From Mageeibacillus sp. UBA5734 (GTDB lineage Bacteria > Bacillota > Clostridia > Saccharofermentanales > UBA5734): 18,590 nt of DNA. The notes beneath the pieces were generated by a model, which ran no database searches, had not been told where the DNA came from, and worked only from the letters and a program-made list of their open reading frames with translations. Made by a program: the position numbers and the translations under genes. The stretch is from positions 1 through 18,590 of the forward strand of contig DIGA01000039.1 in the NCBI GenBank assembly GCA_002419365.1, in the 5' to 3' direction. Below, piece by piece: positions 8,588-15,417 of the stretch. Position 1 is the first letter of the stretch, and every line of letters begins with the position of its first letter.

Positions 8588-9040
8588 ATGTTTTGTGAAA
8601 GTTGCGGTAACCAGCTGCCTGACAATGCCAAATTCTGCACCGCCTGCGGCGCGACTACGGGGCGCTCCCAGGCAGCACCTGCCCAGCCAGCCTATACGCC
8701 TCCGCCTGCTCCGGCTCAGGCGGCCTACAATCCACCGCCCCAGGCCCAGCCAGTCTACAGCCATGCATCCGCGCCCGCCCAGCCGGCCTATGCTCCCATG
8801 GCAGCCCTGGACACACCGCTTGGCGTCGGCCAATTCATCGGCATGTTCTTCTTGCTGGCCATCCCGATCCTGAACATCATTTTACTGTTCAAATGGGCCT
8901 TTGGCTCTTCAGCTAATCTCAACAAGAAAAACTATGCCCGCGCCACCCTGATCCTGGCGGCGATCGGATTGATTTTCACGATTCTCGCGGGCGGTTTCAT
9001 TGCCGAAATCTTTGAAGAAATCATGTACAGCTTCTATTAA
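8588..9040 (+). CDS. Zinc-ribbon protein with Pro/Ala-rich linker and two membrane helices
   Basis: This 150-residue protein begins with a zinc-ribbon (Cys3, Cys6, Cys17, Cys20 in CxxC-x10-CxxC form). It continues with a low-complexity Pro/Ala/Gln/Tyr linker (residues 29-71) made of imperfect repeats, and ends with two hydrophobic segments (about 83-101 and 119-138). It should be a small membrane protein with a cytoplasmic zinc-binding head; its function is unknown. The CPxCG-like head is common in Firmicutes proteins without an assigned role. The ATG at 8588 has AAGGAG at 8573-8578 with a 9-base gap. It lies 83 bases after the GH13 gene on the same strand and may be the last gene of the glycogen operon or a separate unit. 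It converges with the minus-strand gene ending at 9052, and no obvious terminator lies in the 11-base gap. Confidence 0.85.
   Translation: MFCESCGNQLPDNAKFCTACGATTGRSQAAPAQPAYTPPPAPAQAAYNPPPQAQPVYSHASAPAQPAYAPMAALDTPLGVGQFIGMFFLLAIPILNIILLFKWAFGSSANLNKKNYARATLILAAIGLIFTILAGGFIAEIFEEIMYSFY
8672..8800 (+). repeat. Imperfect in-frame repeats encoding the Pro/Ala-rich linker
   Basis: Four degenerate copies of a unit resembling APAQPAYxPP follow one another within the zinc-ribbon gene: APAQPAYTPP, APAQAAYNPP, PQAQPVYSHA and APAQPAYAPM. They form a disordered, length-variable spacer between the zinc ribbon and the membrane helices. Confidence 0.7.
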
Positions 9041-9051
9041 GCAAGGCCCTT

Positions 9052-11601
9052 TCAGCGGCACAGGACACGCTGCGTCACGATATCGGCAAATAGCTCGATT
9101 CCCTCAGCCTGGGCGACATGGATGACATCCGCCCAGGCTGTGCCTTGTGGCAGCAGCTCCAGCAAGCGGTTTTCCCGCAGCAGGATTTTGTCCGGCTGAT
9201 ACACAACCGTCGGCTGGCCCGCAAACAGGGCCACGTAGAAAATCCCCGCCTCGACCAGGTCCTGGAAGAAATGGCTGCCATAGGAAAGCTCAGGCATGAA
9301 GCCAGCCTCTGGCGATGAGACTTCACAGATCACGGCCATCTGGCTGAGTTCCGAAAAGTGTACCGGAACCCCCAGGGAAGGCGTCGTCGTCCCCCAGCGC
9401 CCCGGACCCAGGAGGAGGACCGACTGGCCCTTGAGCTTGGTGTTGAGCTGGCCAATGGTCCTTGCGATCGAATATTTGTCGCGGTCAGGAAGCGCTTTAT
9501 AGGTCTCAGGCCGGACCAGGATCACGGTATCAAAGCGCAGATGGGTGTTGCCGCCCATGAAATTGCCGCTGGTCGCAAACAGGCAGTCTGCCGATTCTCC
9601 AACTTCCGGAATAGCCACGGCCTGGCCGAGCCCGCGCGTTTGCAACGGACGGCATTGCAGGAGGTTGATCTTGAAACGGCTGTCGCGGCCGAAATTGGCC
9701 GTGAACTCGATATCCACCGGATACTCATAGACCCGCTCCAGCAGTGTCAGCATCTCTTTCATGACCGCAGGAAAATCCGTCTGCGCCAGTAATTTCTTGA
9801 AATCAAACAGATAGGGCGTGGGCTGGCCAGTGATGCCGCGTTCGCGCAGCCAGTTGGCGGTCTCAGTGTCGTAGCTGGCGAACAGCGCCTTGTCGACCTT
9901 GATGTCCTGAGTAAAAATCTCGGACAAATCCTGGGTCGCGAGCCGGTTTTCCCGCAGTGAAATCAGGTCTGCGCCATGCTGGGAATATTTCTTCAGGTCG
10001 CTGGCGCTCGTCGGTGGCAGCCGCAGCGGATCGTCGAGGCAGACGATCCGGGCATAGTCGCCGGCCGTGCGGTCAACGGCCCGTGTACCGAGGCCAAAGA
10101 CGAGGCGCAGCATACCGGCAGACATGTCGATGCTTTTGTCCCAGACGTAGAGATTGGACGAATTGCCAACGCCGGCCAGATGAGGGAAAAAGGCCTCGCC
10201 GTGCTGGTCGCCGGACACGCGCTGGACCAGGATGGCCATCTGCTCATCCTTGTCGACCAGGCCGCGGTTCATCCGGTAATCCAGGGCATCTTCATTCATC
10301 ATGCTGGCGTAAACATCGCGGATCGCTTGCTCAAACGCCTCATAGCGCTCTTCCGGCGTGCCCTGGTTGGCACAGAAGACGCTCTCGTATTTGCCGGCAA
10401 AGGCATTGCCGAAATTATCCTCGAGCAGCGAACTGGAACGGACGATGATCGGTGACTGGCCAAAATATTCCAGCAGCTGGACGAATTGCTCCTGGATATC
10501 CTTGGGGAAACGGCCGGCCAGGAGTTTTTCCCGCAACTCCGGCGCCAGCTGGTAATAGCCATCGGCTGTCTTTTGCCGGGTGCGCAGCCGCCACCAGCCA
10601 TTCTGTACGATGTAGGTGTAGAACACATCCGAGCCGACATAGAATGAATCGTGCGGCTCGAGATCAGACAGCATCCGTTCACCGCCCTCGACCTCGAGGA
10701 TTTTGCGCGCGATCAGCATGCCGATGCTCTTGCCGCCAATAAAACCGGTCCCAACCTCGCGGGAAGCAATTGTCAGGATGTCCTGCAGCGTGAAATACCG
10801 GTCGCAGAGCTCGAACATCCGCGACTGGCCACCGATCAGCATGGTCATGAGCTGGCGTTTGACCAGCTGTTGCTCGGCTCTCGATTCTGACAAGGCCTCA
10901 CGGGCCCTGTCAAAAACGACATCCCAGTGGTCCGGCCGGTTGGCCCCGCGCCGGATGCTGCCAAACAGCTCTGCCACCTCGGAGCTGGCCGTCATGCAGA
11001 TCGCTTCCTGGTCCTGGATCAGGTGCGGGAAGAACATCGTCGGCGAATAGCGCTGCCAGACCTTGAGCGGATGGATGTAGAGTTTGCCGTTGACCTGGTA
11101 GAGGTCTAAGAGCAGCTGGGTCGTTTCGCGGATCCCGGCGATCGTGGCAAACGTTGTGACATCACGGATGACCGCAAAATAGGCCACCGTGTCCAATTCG
11201 TAGAGGTACGGGCAGGTGACTTTGAAGAAATTGCCGATCATCAGGTCCGAATGCCAGTCCTTTAACAGGTCCGTCAGACAGTCAAAGACATAGAACGCCT
11301 TTTTCCCGGCCTCCGTGACCAGATTGTGGACCTCCGTGGCGAAACTCTCGAAGCCCTTGCTGGCATCGAGCTCGTGTACCTGGACCGCCGGGTGCTCGGC
11401 CAGAAGCGGCGCATGGCTGCCAAAGCGCACATACAGCAGCTGGCGTTGGTCGCGGATCGCCTGCTCGACATAGGGCGTCACCATCCGGCGGTAATCCTCC
11501 GGCGAATCCACCTGCCAGACCACATTGTCCCCCAGCCGCAGCCGGTCGATCACTTCGTCAAAACCAGGATGTCCTGTACTGACCTTGTCGTTGATGCCCA
11601 T
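9052..11601 (-). CDS. Degenerate KaiC-like domain fused to PPDK/PEP-synthase-type ATP-grasp domain
   Basis: Residues about 1-215 resemble a KaiC/RecA-like fold (STGHPGFDEVIDRL at the start), but the place of the Walker A loop reads GDNVVWQVDS, so ATP binding there is probably lost. Residues about 285-655 are a PEP/pyruvate-binding ATP-grasp domain of the PPDK_N family: GGKSIGM at 289-295, VRSSSLLED with Arg388, then GNAFAGKYESVF, and the closing DIEF...LLQCRP with Gln649 and Arg651. The swivelling phospho-histidine domain and PEP/pyruvate barrel of true PEP synthase or PPDK are absent. The last 190 residues (with LLLGPGRWGTTTP and SYGSHFFQDL) are a conserved-looking domain I cannot name. The substrate is unknown. 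A longer start at 11649 lacks a ribosome binding site; the ATG at 11601 has GGAGG 5 bases upstream, giving 849 residues. Confidence 0.85.
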   Translation of the reverse strand: MGINDKVSTGHPGFDEVIDRLRLGDNVVWQVDSPEDYRRMVTPYVEQAIRDQRQLLYVRFGSHAPLLAEHPAVQVHELDASKGFESFATEVHNLVTEAGKKAFYVFDCLTDLLKDWHSDLMIGNFFKVTCPYLYELDTVAYFAVIRDVTTFATIAGIRETTQLLLDLYQVNGKLYIHPLKVWQRYSPTMFFPHLIQDQEAICMTASSEVAELFGSIRRGANRPDHWDVVFDRAREALSESRAEQQLVKRQLMTMLIGGQSRMFELCDRYFTLQDILTIASREVGTGFIGGKSIGMLIARKILEVEGGERMLSDLEPHDSFYVGSDVFYTYIVQNGWWRLRTRQKTADGYYQLAPELREKLLAGRFPKDIQEQFVQLLEYFGQSPIIVRSSSLLEDNFGNAFAGKYESVFCANQGTPEERYEAFEQAIRDVYASMMNEDALDYRMNRGLVDKDEQMAILVQRVSGDQHGEAFFPHLAGVGNSSNLYVWDKSIDMSAGMLRLVFGLGTRAVDRTAGDYARIVCLDDPLRLPPTSASDLKKYSQHGADLISLRENRLATQDLSEIFTQDIKVDKALFASYDTETANWLRERGITGQPTPYLFDFKKLLAQTDFPAVMKEMLTLLERVYEYPVDIEFTANFGRDSRFKINLLQCRPLQTRGLGQAVAIPEVGESADCLFATSGNFMGGNTHLRFDTVILVRPETYKALPDRDKYSIARTIGQLNTKLKGQSVLLLGPGRWGTTTPSLGVPVHFSELSQMAVICEVSSPEAGFMPELSYGSHFFQDLVEAGIFYVALFAGQPTVVYQPDKILLRENRLLELLPQGTAWADVIHVAQAEGIELFADIVTQRVLCR

Positions 11602-11683
11602 TTGTTCCTCCGGGGATGCCACGTCACCCAAACGGAATTGAGTGTCCATTAAGTCAAGTGTACCATGTGGTGACAGGCTTCAC

Positions 11684-12571
11684 TTAAGGAACTTGCAACT
11701 CCCAGGCATCTACAATCGCCCGCAATTGCGCATCCAGATACCCGAGCGCCTGGTTGCGGACTGCATCTGGTACGCCATAGCAGGCCTCGGCGATCGCGCC
11801 GGTGATCGCGGCCAGCGTGTCACTGTCGCCACCAACCGAGATCGCCGTCCGGATCGCATCCTCAAACGACTTCGATTCCAGGAAGGCTTTGATCGCCTGT
11901 GGCACCGTCCCCTGGCAGGTTTCGTTGAAGCGGTACATCGGCCGGATCTGGTCGATCTTGAAATCGAGCGGGTAATAATCAGCGACCATCCGCTGCCGGA
12001 TCTCGTCTTTCGACTGCCCCTGCAGCGCCAGGAAAATGGCCAAAGCCGTCGCCTCCGCCCCTTTCAGACCTTCCGGGTGGTCATGCGTGACCGCCGTGAC
12101 CGCATGTGACAGCCGCTTCACCTCATCCTCAGTCCGGGCGAAAAGGCCAACCGGACTGATCCGCATCGCCGCCCCATTGCCAAAGCTGTGATACGGCCGT
12201 GGCTGGTCATCGAACATCCAGACCGCAAACCGGCCGCTATAGCCACAGTCCGGGTACTGGCGGCCGATCCGCTGCATCGCCCGCACGGTGTTCTGTGACA
12301 ACAGCTGAAGCGCATCATCGGTCCACGTCACTGCTGAGGTGGCAGGTCGATTGGCGTCGCCCGCAGTTCCATCATCAGCGTCAACTGGGCCAGCAGGGGA
12401 GAGCACCTCGAGCGCCACTGCGGTGTCCATCAGCGCCTGCGCCACCGCCAGCGTCATGATGCTGTCATCCGTCACGAAGCATTCTGGCGTAAACAGAGTA
12501 AAATCCTTGCTGCGGTGATTGTGAAACTCAAACCGTGATCCAACGATGTCGCCGATGATGGCTCCGAGCAT
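11684..12571 (-). CDS. ADP-ribosylglycohydrolase family protein (ARH/DraG fold)
   Basis: This 295-residue protein belongs to the dinuclear-magnesium ADP-ribosylglycohydrolases, which remove ADP-ribose from proteins, nucleic acids or small molecules. It opens with MLGAIIGDIVGSRFEF. The metal ligands are in place: Thr34-Asp35-Asp36 in VTDDSIMT, and Asp249, Asp251 and Thr252 in VGGDSDTLA. The middle carries GYSGRF and SFGNGAAMRISPVG, also usual for the family. An unusual acidic, Ala/Gly/Pro-rich insertion occupies about residues 55-83. The ATG is preceded by AGGAGG (12583-12578) at a 6-base gap. The gene lies 30 bases after the helicase-nuclease gene on the same strand, so the two are probably co-transcribed. 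It is not near nitrogenase genes, so a DraG role in nitrogenase control is unlikely. The substrate is unknown. Confidence 0.93.
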   Translation of the reverse strand: MLGAIIGDIVGSRFEFHNHRSKDFTLFTPECFVTDDSIMTLAVAQALMDTAVALEVLSPAGPVDADDGTAGDANRPATSAVTWTDDALQLLSQNTVRAMQRIGRQYPDCGYSGRFAVWMFDDQPRPYHSFGNGAAMRISPVGLFARTEDEVKRLSHAVTAVTHDHPEGLKGAEATALAIFLALQGQSKDEIRQRMVADYYPLDFKIDQIRPMYRFNETCQGTVPQAIKAFLESKSFEDAIRTAISVGGDSDTLAAITGAIAEACYGVPDAVRNQALGYLDAQLRAIVDAWELQVP

Positions 12572-12601
12572 GGGTGGCCTCCTGAGGAAGGATGAGTTGA
12601 A

Positions 12602-14464
12602 TCAGACTTGGACCCTTAACCGGTCTTTAAACCGTTGCTTGAGTCCATCGTCACAGCAGTAGACATAACAGCCCTTCATGCCGCGAGAGCAAAGGACTTT
12701 ATAGATATTCTTGATCAACCGTGACAGTTCGTCGGGTCTGTTCGTCAAACCTCGCAGCCCCGCAGAATCTTTGTATTCCTGCCGATTGGCCCTGACTTTC
12801 TCGGTAGTATGGTCAAAATAGAGGTCTTTTCCAATGATCACGCCCACATAATCGAATTCGAGACCCTGGGACGTGTGAATGCAGCCAATCTGGTTCAAAC
12901 CACTGCCCTGGATCGCCCAGAGGTCAGAATTCGTGCGCTGGTTCCAGGGCATGGCGAAATTATATCCATCGATGCGCACATCGGCGATCTGACCGTGTGT
13001 GTTTCCTTCACCAGCATCCGTCCAGGGCCAGGCATAGCCAGCCAGCATGCGGGCCTTGAAACCCGCATGGGCCTTTTCCCGGATTGCCGTAAACACGTCA
13101 TGGGGAGATTCACAGAGCTTGAACTCGAATTCCCCTTCATCCCAGCCATCGAAATTGCCAGTATGCTCGATCTGCAAAACGTCCGTAACCCAATTGATAA
13201 ATCCTTCGGCGCCCGAACACCGGAACTGGGCATGAAGCTTGAGCTCGATCATGTCAGCCTCATACGAGGCTGCAAGCCGGCGAATTTCACTGGTTGAACC
13301 GATGTCCTGGGCTCGGATCTGCTGGTTGTCGTCCACGAATAAAACTGCAACACGAGCCGTGCGAATCACATCATCGACCTGGTTCTGCCCCCGGTACATA
13401 TAGGCAGTTTTATCTTTCAACCGATGTGCTTCATCCACAACCAGCACATCGTACAAGTCCAAGGGCGAATCCCAGAAAGAACCTGAACCGCTGAACAGAT
13501 TTTTCAACCTGACCCGGTCGCGACTTTTTCCCTTGGCCAAGGTCTCGACCAGGACATTGCGAAAAGCGGCATTGGGGGCGACAAATTTGGTATTTTTCCC
13601 TCGATTGAGAAGCTGGGCAAAAGCGTTAAGCGAGATGACCGACTTGCCGGTGCCCGGTCCACCTTCTACCATGATCACTGTTTTACGCCGGGCATGCATG
13701 GCTGCTGAAAGAATCATTTCATAGGCGACTTTTTGTTCGTCGAGAAGGATAAACGTTTCATGCCCTTCGAACAAACCGCCGACATAGTCCATCAGTTTTT
13801 TCGAAGGGCGCAGACGGCTGTTTTCAATGTAATACATCGTGTTGATGCCCTGGCCAGAACACAAATACGAATGGAGAAATTTCTGCAGCTTCAGATAGTC
13901 TTCACGGAAAAACAGGGGCGCTTCCTGGATGATTTCCTGGTAATGCTCGGCAAGCAACGGTTCCTTTTCGGAGCGTACATAGTTGTGCAGGTAGGCCACT
14001 GAATGGCCCTGGTAGTCACCTTTATGGATCGCTTCGTTCATGTCGGTAAGAAACTGCTTATAAGACCAGGCCTGATAGGAAGGATGTGTGACACAATGAT
14101 TGCCACCGCCCACAAATGTCCTGACCAGATTGGGTTCCGGCAGGGCCTGGGCCTTTTCCCATTGCTTCAATTCAATGATGACAAAATGATCCTTAAGTTC
14201 AGGGTCCTTACCCGTCACCATGAAGTCGATCCGCTTGCTTGTGGCAGGGATATTGAATTCGATCAGAATCCCGCAATCGTCGGGAATACCTGAGTTGCGC
14301 ACGATTCGCTCCATGTACTGCAGTGAATTGCCCCAGGCGTGGCGCTCACTGGTTGCCGGACGATAACCGAGACGCTTGCTGAATACATGCTCGATTTTTT
14401 CTGTGATCTGGTTGGTGTCAACATCCAGGCAAAATGCCCGGGCATCGCTGCTGTAGAGTATCAT
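12602..14464 (-). CDS. PD-(D/E)xK nuclease-like domain fused to DUF2075-type superfamily 1 helicase
   Basis: This is a 620-residue protein. The N-terminal 200 residues contain RIDFMVTG (Asp80) and, 17 residues later, IIELKQW (Glu98, Lys100), the D...ExK core of the PD-(D/E)xK nuclease superfamily. The helicase part has Walker A GGPGTGKS (residues 268-275, Lys274) and Walker B VLVVDEAHRLKD (DEAH at 344-347). It also has a sensor-like VLFVDDNQQI, and late motifs HTSQGLEFDYVGVIIG and NIYKVLCSRGMKGCYVYC, typical of the DUF2075 (SF1-like) group. It may translocate on and cut DNA or RNA; proteins of this kind occur in genomic defence neighbourhoods. The ATG at 14464 has GAGG with an 8-base gap. It follows the MazG-type gene by 66 bases and precedes the ADP-ribosylglycohydrolase by 30, with no terminator between. 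Function beyond the domain level is inference. Confidence 0.88.
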   Translation of the reverse strand: MILYSSDARAFCLDVDTNQITEKIEHVFSKRLGYRPATSERHAWGNSLQYMERIVRNSGIPDDCGILIEFNIPATSKRIDFMVTGKDPELKDHFVIIELKQWEKAQALPEPNLVRTFVGGGNHCVTHPSYQAWSYKQFLTDMNEAIHKGDYQGHSVAYLHNYVRSEKEPLLAEHYQEIIQEAPLFFREDYLKLQKFLHSYLCSGQGINTMYYIENSRLRPSKKLMDYVGGLFEGHETFILLDEQKVAYEMILSAAMHARRKTVIMVEGGPGTGKSVISLNAFAQLLNRGKNTKFVAPNAAFRNVLVETLAKGKSRDRVRLKNLFSGSGSFWDSPLDLYDVLVVDEAHRLKDKTAYMYRGQNQVDDVIRTARVAVLFVDDNQQIRAQDIGSTSEIRRLAASYEADMIELKLHAQFRCSGAEGFINWVTDVLQIEHTGNFDGWDEGEFEFKLCESPHDVFTAIREKAHAGFKARMLAGYAWPWTDAGEGNTHGQIADVRIDGYNFAMPWNQRTNSDLWAIQGSGLNQIGCIHTSQGLEFDYVGVIIGKDLYFDHTTEKVRANRQEYKDSAGLRGLTNRPDELSRLIKNIYKVLCSRGMKGCYVYCCDDGLKQRFKDRLRVQV

Positions 14465-14530
14465 CGAATCAACCTCAACATAAACAGATCAATTGACATA
14501 AATAACAGGGTCAGTCGATGGATGGGATTC

Positions 14531-14893
14531 TCATGACTCATTGTACTTGCGGTTGCTGCCTCTGACCTGGTGGACCGGATATTTCTCAGAATTGACAGCA
14601 AGCTTTTGCTCAAGGGCATCCAGCAAATCAAAGTCAAACCGTTGGGCAAAACGCAGGAGAAAGAAAAGGATATCTGCAAGCTCATGCGAAATTTTGTTGC
14701 GAGTAGTATCGTTTTGAAGCATTGTAGCCATGTCGGTCTCAGTTTTAAAACGGAACAGATCGAGCAGTTCATTGGCTTCCGTGCTCAGGCCGATCGCAAG
14801 GTCTTTCGGATTGTGAAATTGGTCCCAGTCACGGTCTTCACAAAATTGACGGACTTTCTTCAGATTGATTTCGAGGGAGTCGACGGTAATCAC
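14531..14893 (-). CDS. MazG-type nucleotide pyrophosphohydrolase
   Basis: This short all-helical protein of the MazG/dUTPase-like NTP pyrophosphohydrolase superfamily hydrolyses nucleoside triphosphates to monophosphate and pyrophosphate. The conserved entry RDWDQFHNPKDLAIGLS is followed by the metal-binding ExxE (Glu39, Glu42 in STEANELLDLF) and, after a spacer, HELADILFFLL with Glu71 and Asp74, the second half of the E-x2-E...E-x2-D signature. The start is uncertain. I give GTG 14893 (120 residues), but the reading frame is open back to a TTG at 14953 (140 residues). The best ribosome binding site, AGGAGG at 14898-14893, points with an 8-base gap to a GTC codon at 14884. Homology would begin about there. 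It is the first gene of the minus-strand group with the helicase-nuclease 66 bases downstream. The substrate nucleotide is unknown. Confidence 0.87.
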   Translation of the reverse strand: MITVDSLEINLKKVRQFCEDRDWDQFHNPKDLAIGLSTEANELLDLFRFKTETDMATMLQNDTTRNKISHELADILFFLLRFAQRFDFDLLDALEQKLAVNSEKYPVHQVRGSNRKYNES

Positions 14894-15014
14894 CTCCTGG
14901 GTTTCAGGAAGAGAAGGTCCTCCTGGATGATCGAGTGATGTGAGACATGCCAATTAACATTCTACCAAACAACAGGGGATATCGCGCGAGTCGATCAACC
15001 GATATTTTGTTTTA

Positions 15015-15173
15015 ATGATGAAGTGATCCATCAATATCCTTGTGCGAATCGATCCCGACCTGAAGGCTCAGGCTAAAGCTGTCCTTAATCAATTGGGAAT
15101 TCCAGTCACCAACGCAGTCAATCTATTCCTTTTGGCCTCTGGCAGAACGATCCCAACGTGGGACCACCAATGA
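15015..15173 (+). pseudogene. Remnant of a RelB/DinJ-family antitoxin gene
   Basis: From GTG 15042 to TGA 15173 the frame reads 43 codons whose first 30 are a clear match to the N-terminal ribbon-helix-helix part of RelB/DinJ antitoxins: VRIDPDLKAQAKAVLNQLG, then VTNAVNLFL. The same frame continues upstream (codons for SINIL) to an ATG-ATG at 15015-15020 but is broken by TGA at 15024-15026, as if the original start were cut off by a nonsense or frameshift mutation. The C-terminal toxin-binding half, normally some 40 residues more, is missing. No RelE/YafQ-type toxin follows. I therefore call it a decayed antitoxin. Initiation at GTG 15042 to make a 43-residue peptide cannot be excluded. Confidence 0.72.
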
Positions 15174-15292
15174 ATGGGTGAAGATCGGGCAAGACGAGAA
15201 TCGGCAAATATTTATATATGTTGATGTTTCTGTAATAATATACAGTTTCAAACTTTATTTAAAGTGATAAAATTAAAGTGTAGGGCAAGGTC

Positions 15293-15401
15293 AACAGAAC
15301 ATCTGTTTATTGATGAGTCAATCATCCAAGCTGCCACGATCGAGGTGGTAGATGTCGCGTTTTTCGACCGTGAAAGCGGCCACTTGTTGTTTGATAACAA
15401 G
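15293..15401 (+). promoter_or_regulatory. Series of small hairpins in the leader of the secreted-protein gene
   Basis: Four short inverted repeats follow one another. AACAGA/TCTGTT (15293-15307) has a 3-base loop. ATTGA/TCAAT follows directly at about 15309-15322. TGCCAC/GTGGTA, with one G-T pair, lies around 15334-15351. CTTGTT/AACAAG (15383-15401) ends 3 bases before the ribosome binding site GGAG (15405-15408). Together they could form a structured 5' leader that affects translation. They match no riboswitch that I recognise, and short repeats like these can occur by chance in AT-rich DNA. Confidence 0.35.
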
Positions 15402-15417
15402 ATTGGAGTGATACGCG

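Larger units (their letters stand above)
14954..15417. other. 464-base AT-rich intergenic region with a broken gene and small hairpins
   Basis: This gap separates the minus-strand MazG gene from the plus-strand secreted protein gene. It contains a RelB/DinJ-like remnant (15015-15173). A short AT-rich stretch (15205-15280) has a small dyad, CTGTA-6 bases-TACAG (15230-15245). Hairpins between 15293 and 15401 lie in the probable leader of the secreted protein gene. A TAGAAT at 14964-14959 on the minus strand could be a -10 box for the MazG gene but has no good -35. A TAAAAT at 15268-15273 on the plus strand could serve the secreted protein gene, again without a good -35. No intact gene is visible. 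Confidence 0.6.

Noticed and set aside
9976..10455. Plus-strand open frames opposite the KaiC/PPDK-like gene
   Set aside because: They are antisense shadows of a conserved coding sequence with motif evidence on the minus strand, and they have no ribosome binding site.
9052..11601. The large minus-strand gene as PEP synthase or pyruvate phosphate dikinase
   Set aside because: The phospho-histidine and PEP/pyruvate-binding domains required for those activities are absent, and an extra KaiC-like domain is present.
11650..11683. Short dyads between the ADP-ribosylglycohydrolase and the KaiC/PPDK-like gene as a terminator
   Set aside because: The possible stems (ACCA/TGGT, AAGTG/CACTT) are only four or five bases and lack a T-run.
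11684..12571. The ADP-ribosylglycohydrolase as a DraG nitrogenase regulator
   Set aside because: No nif, draT or nitrogen-regulation genes are present, and the fold alone does not indicate that substrate.
14493..14520. TTGACA on the plus strand at 14493-14498 as a promoter
   Set aside because: No acceptable -10 box lies 15-19 bases downstream, and no plus-strand gene follows.
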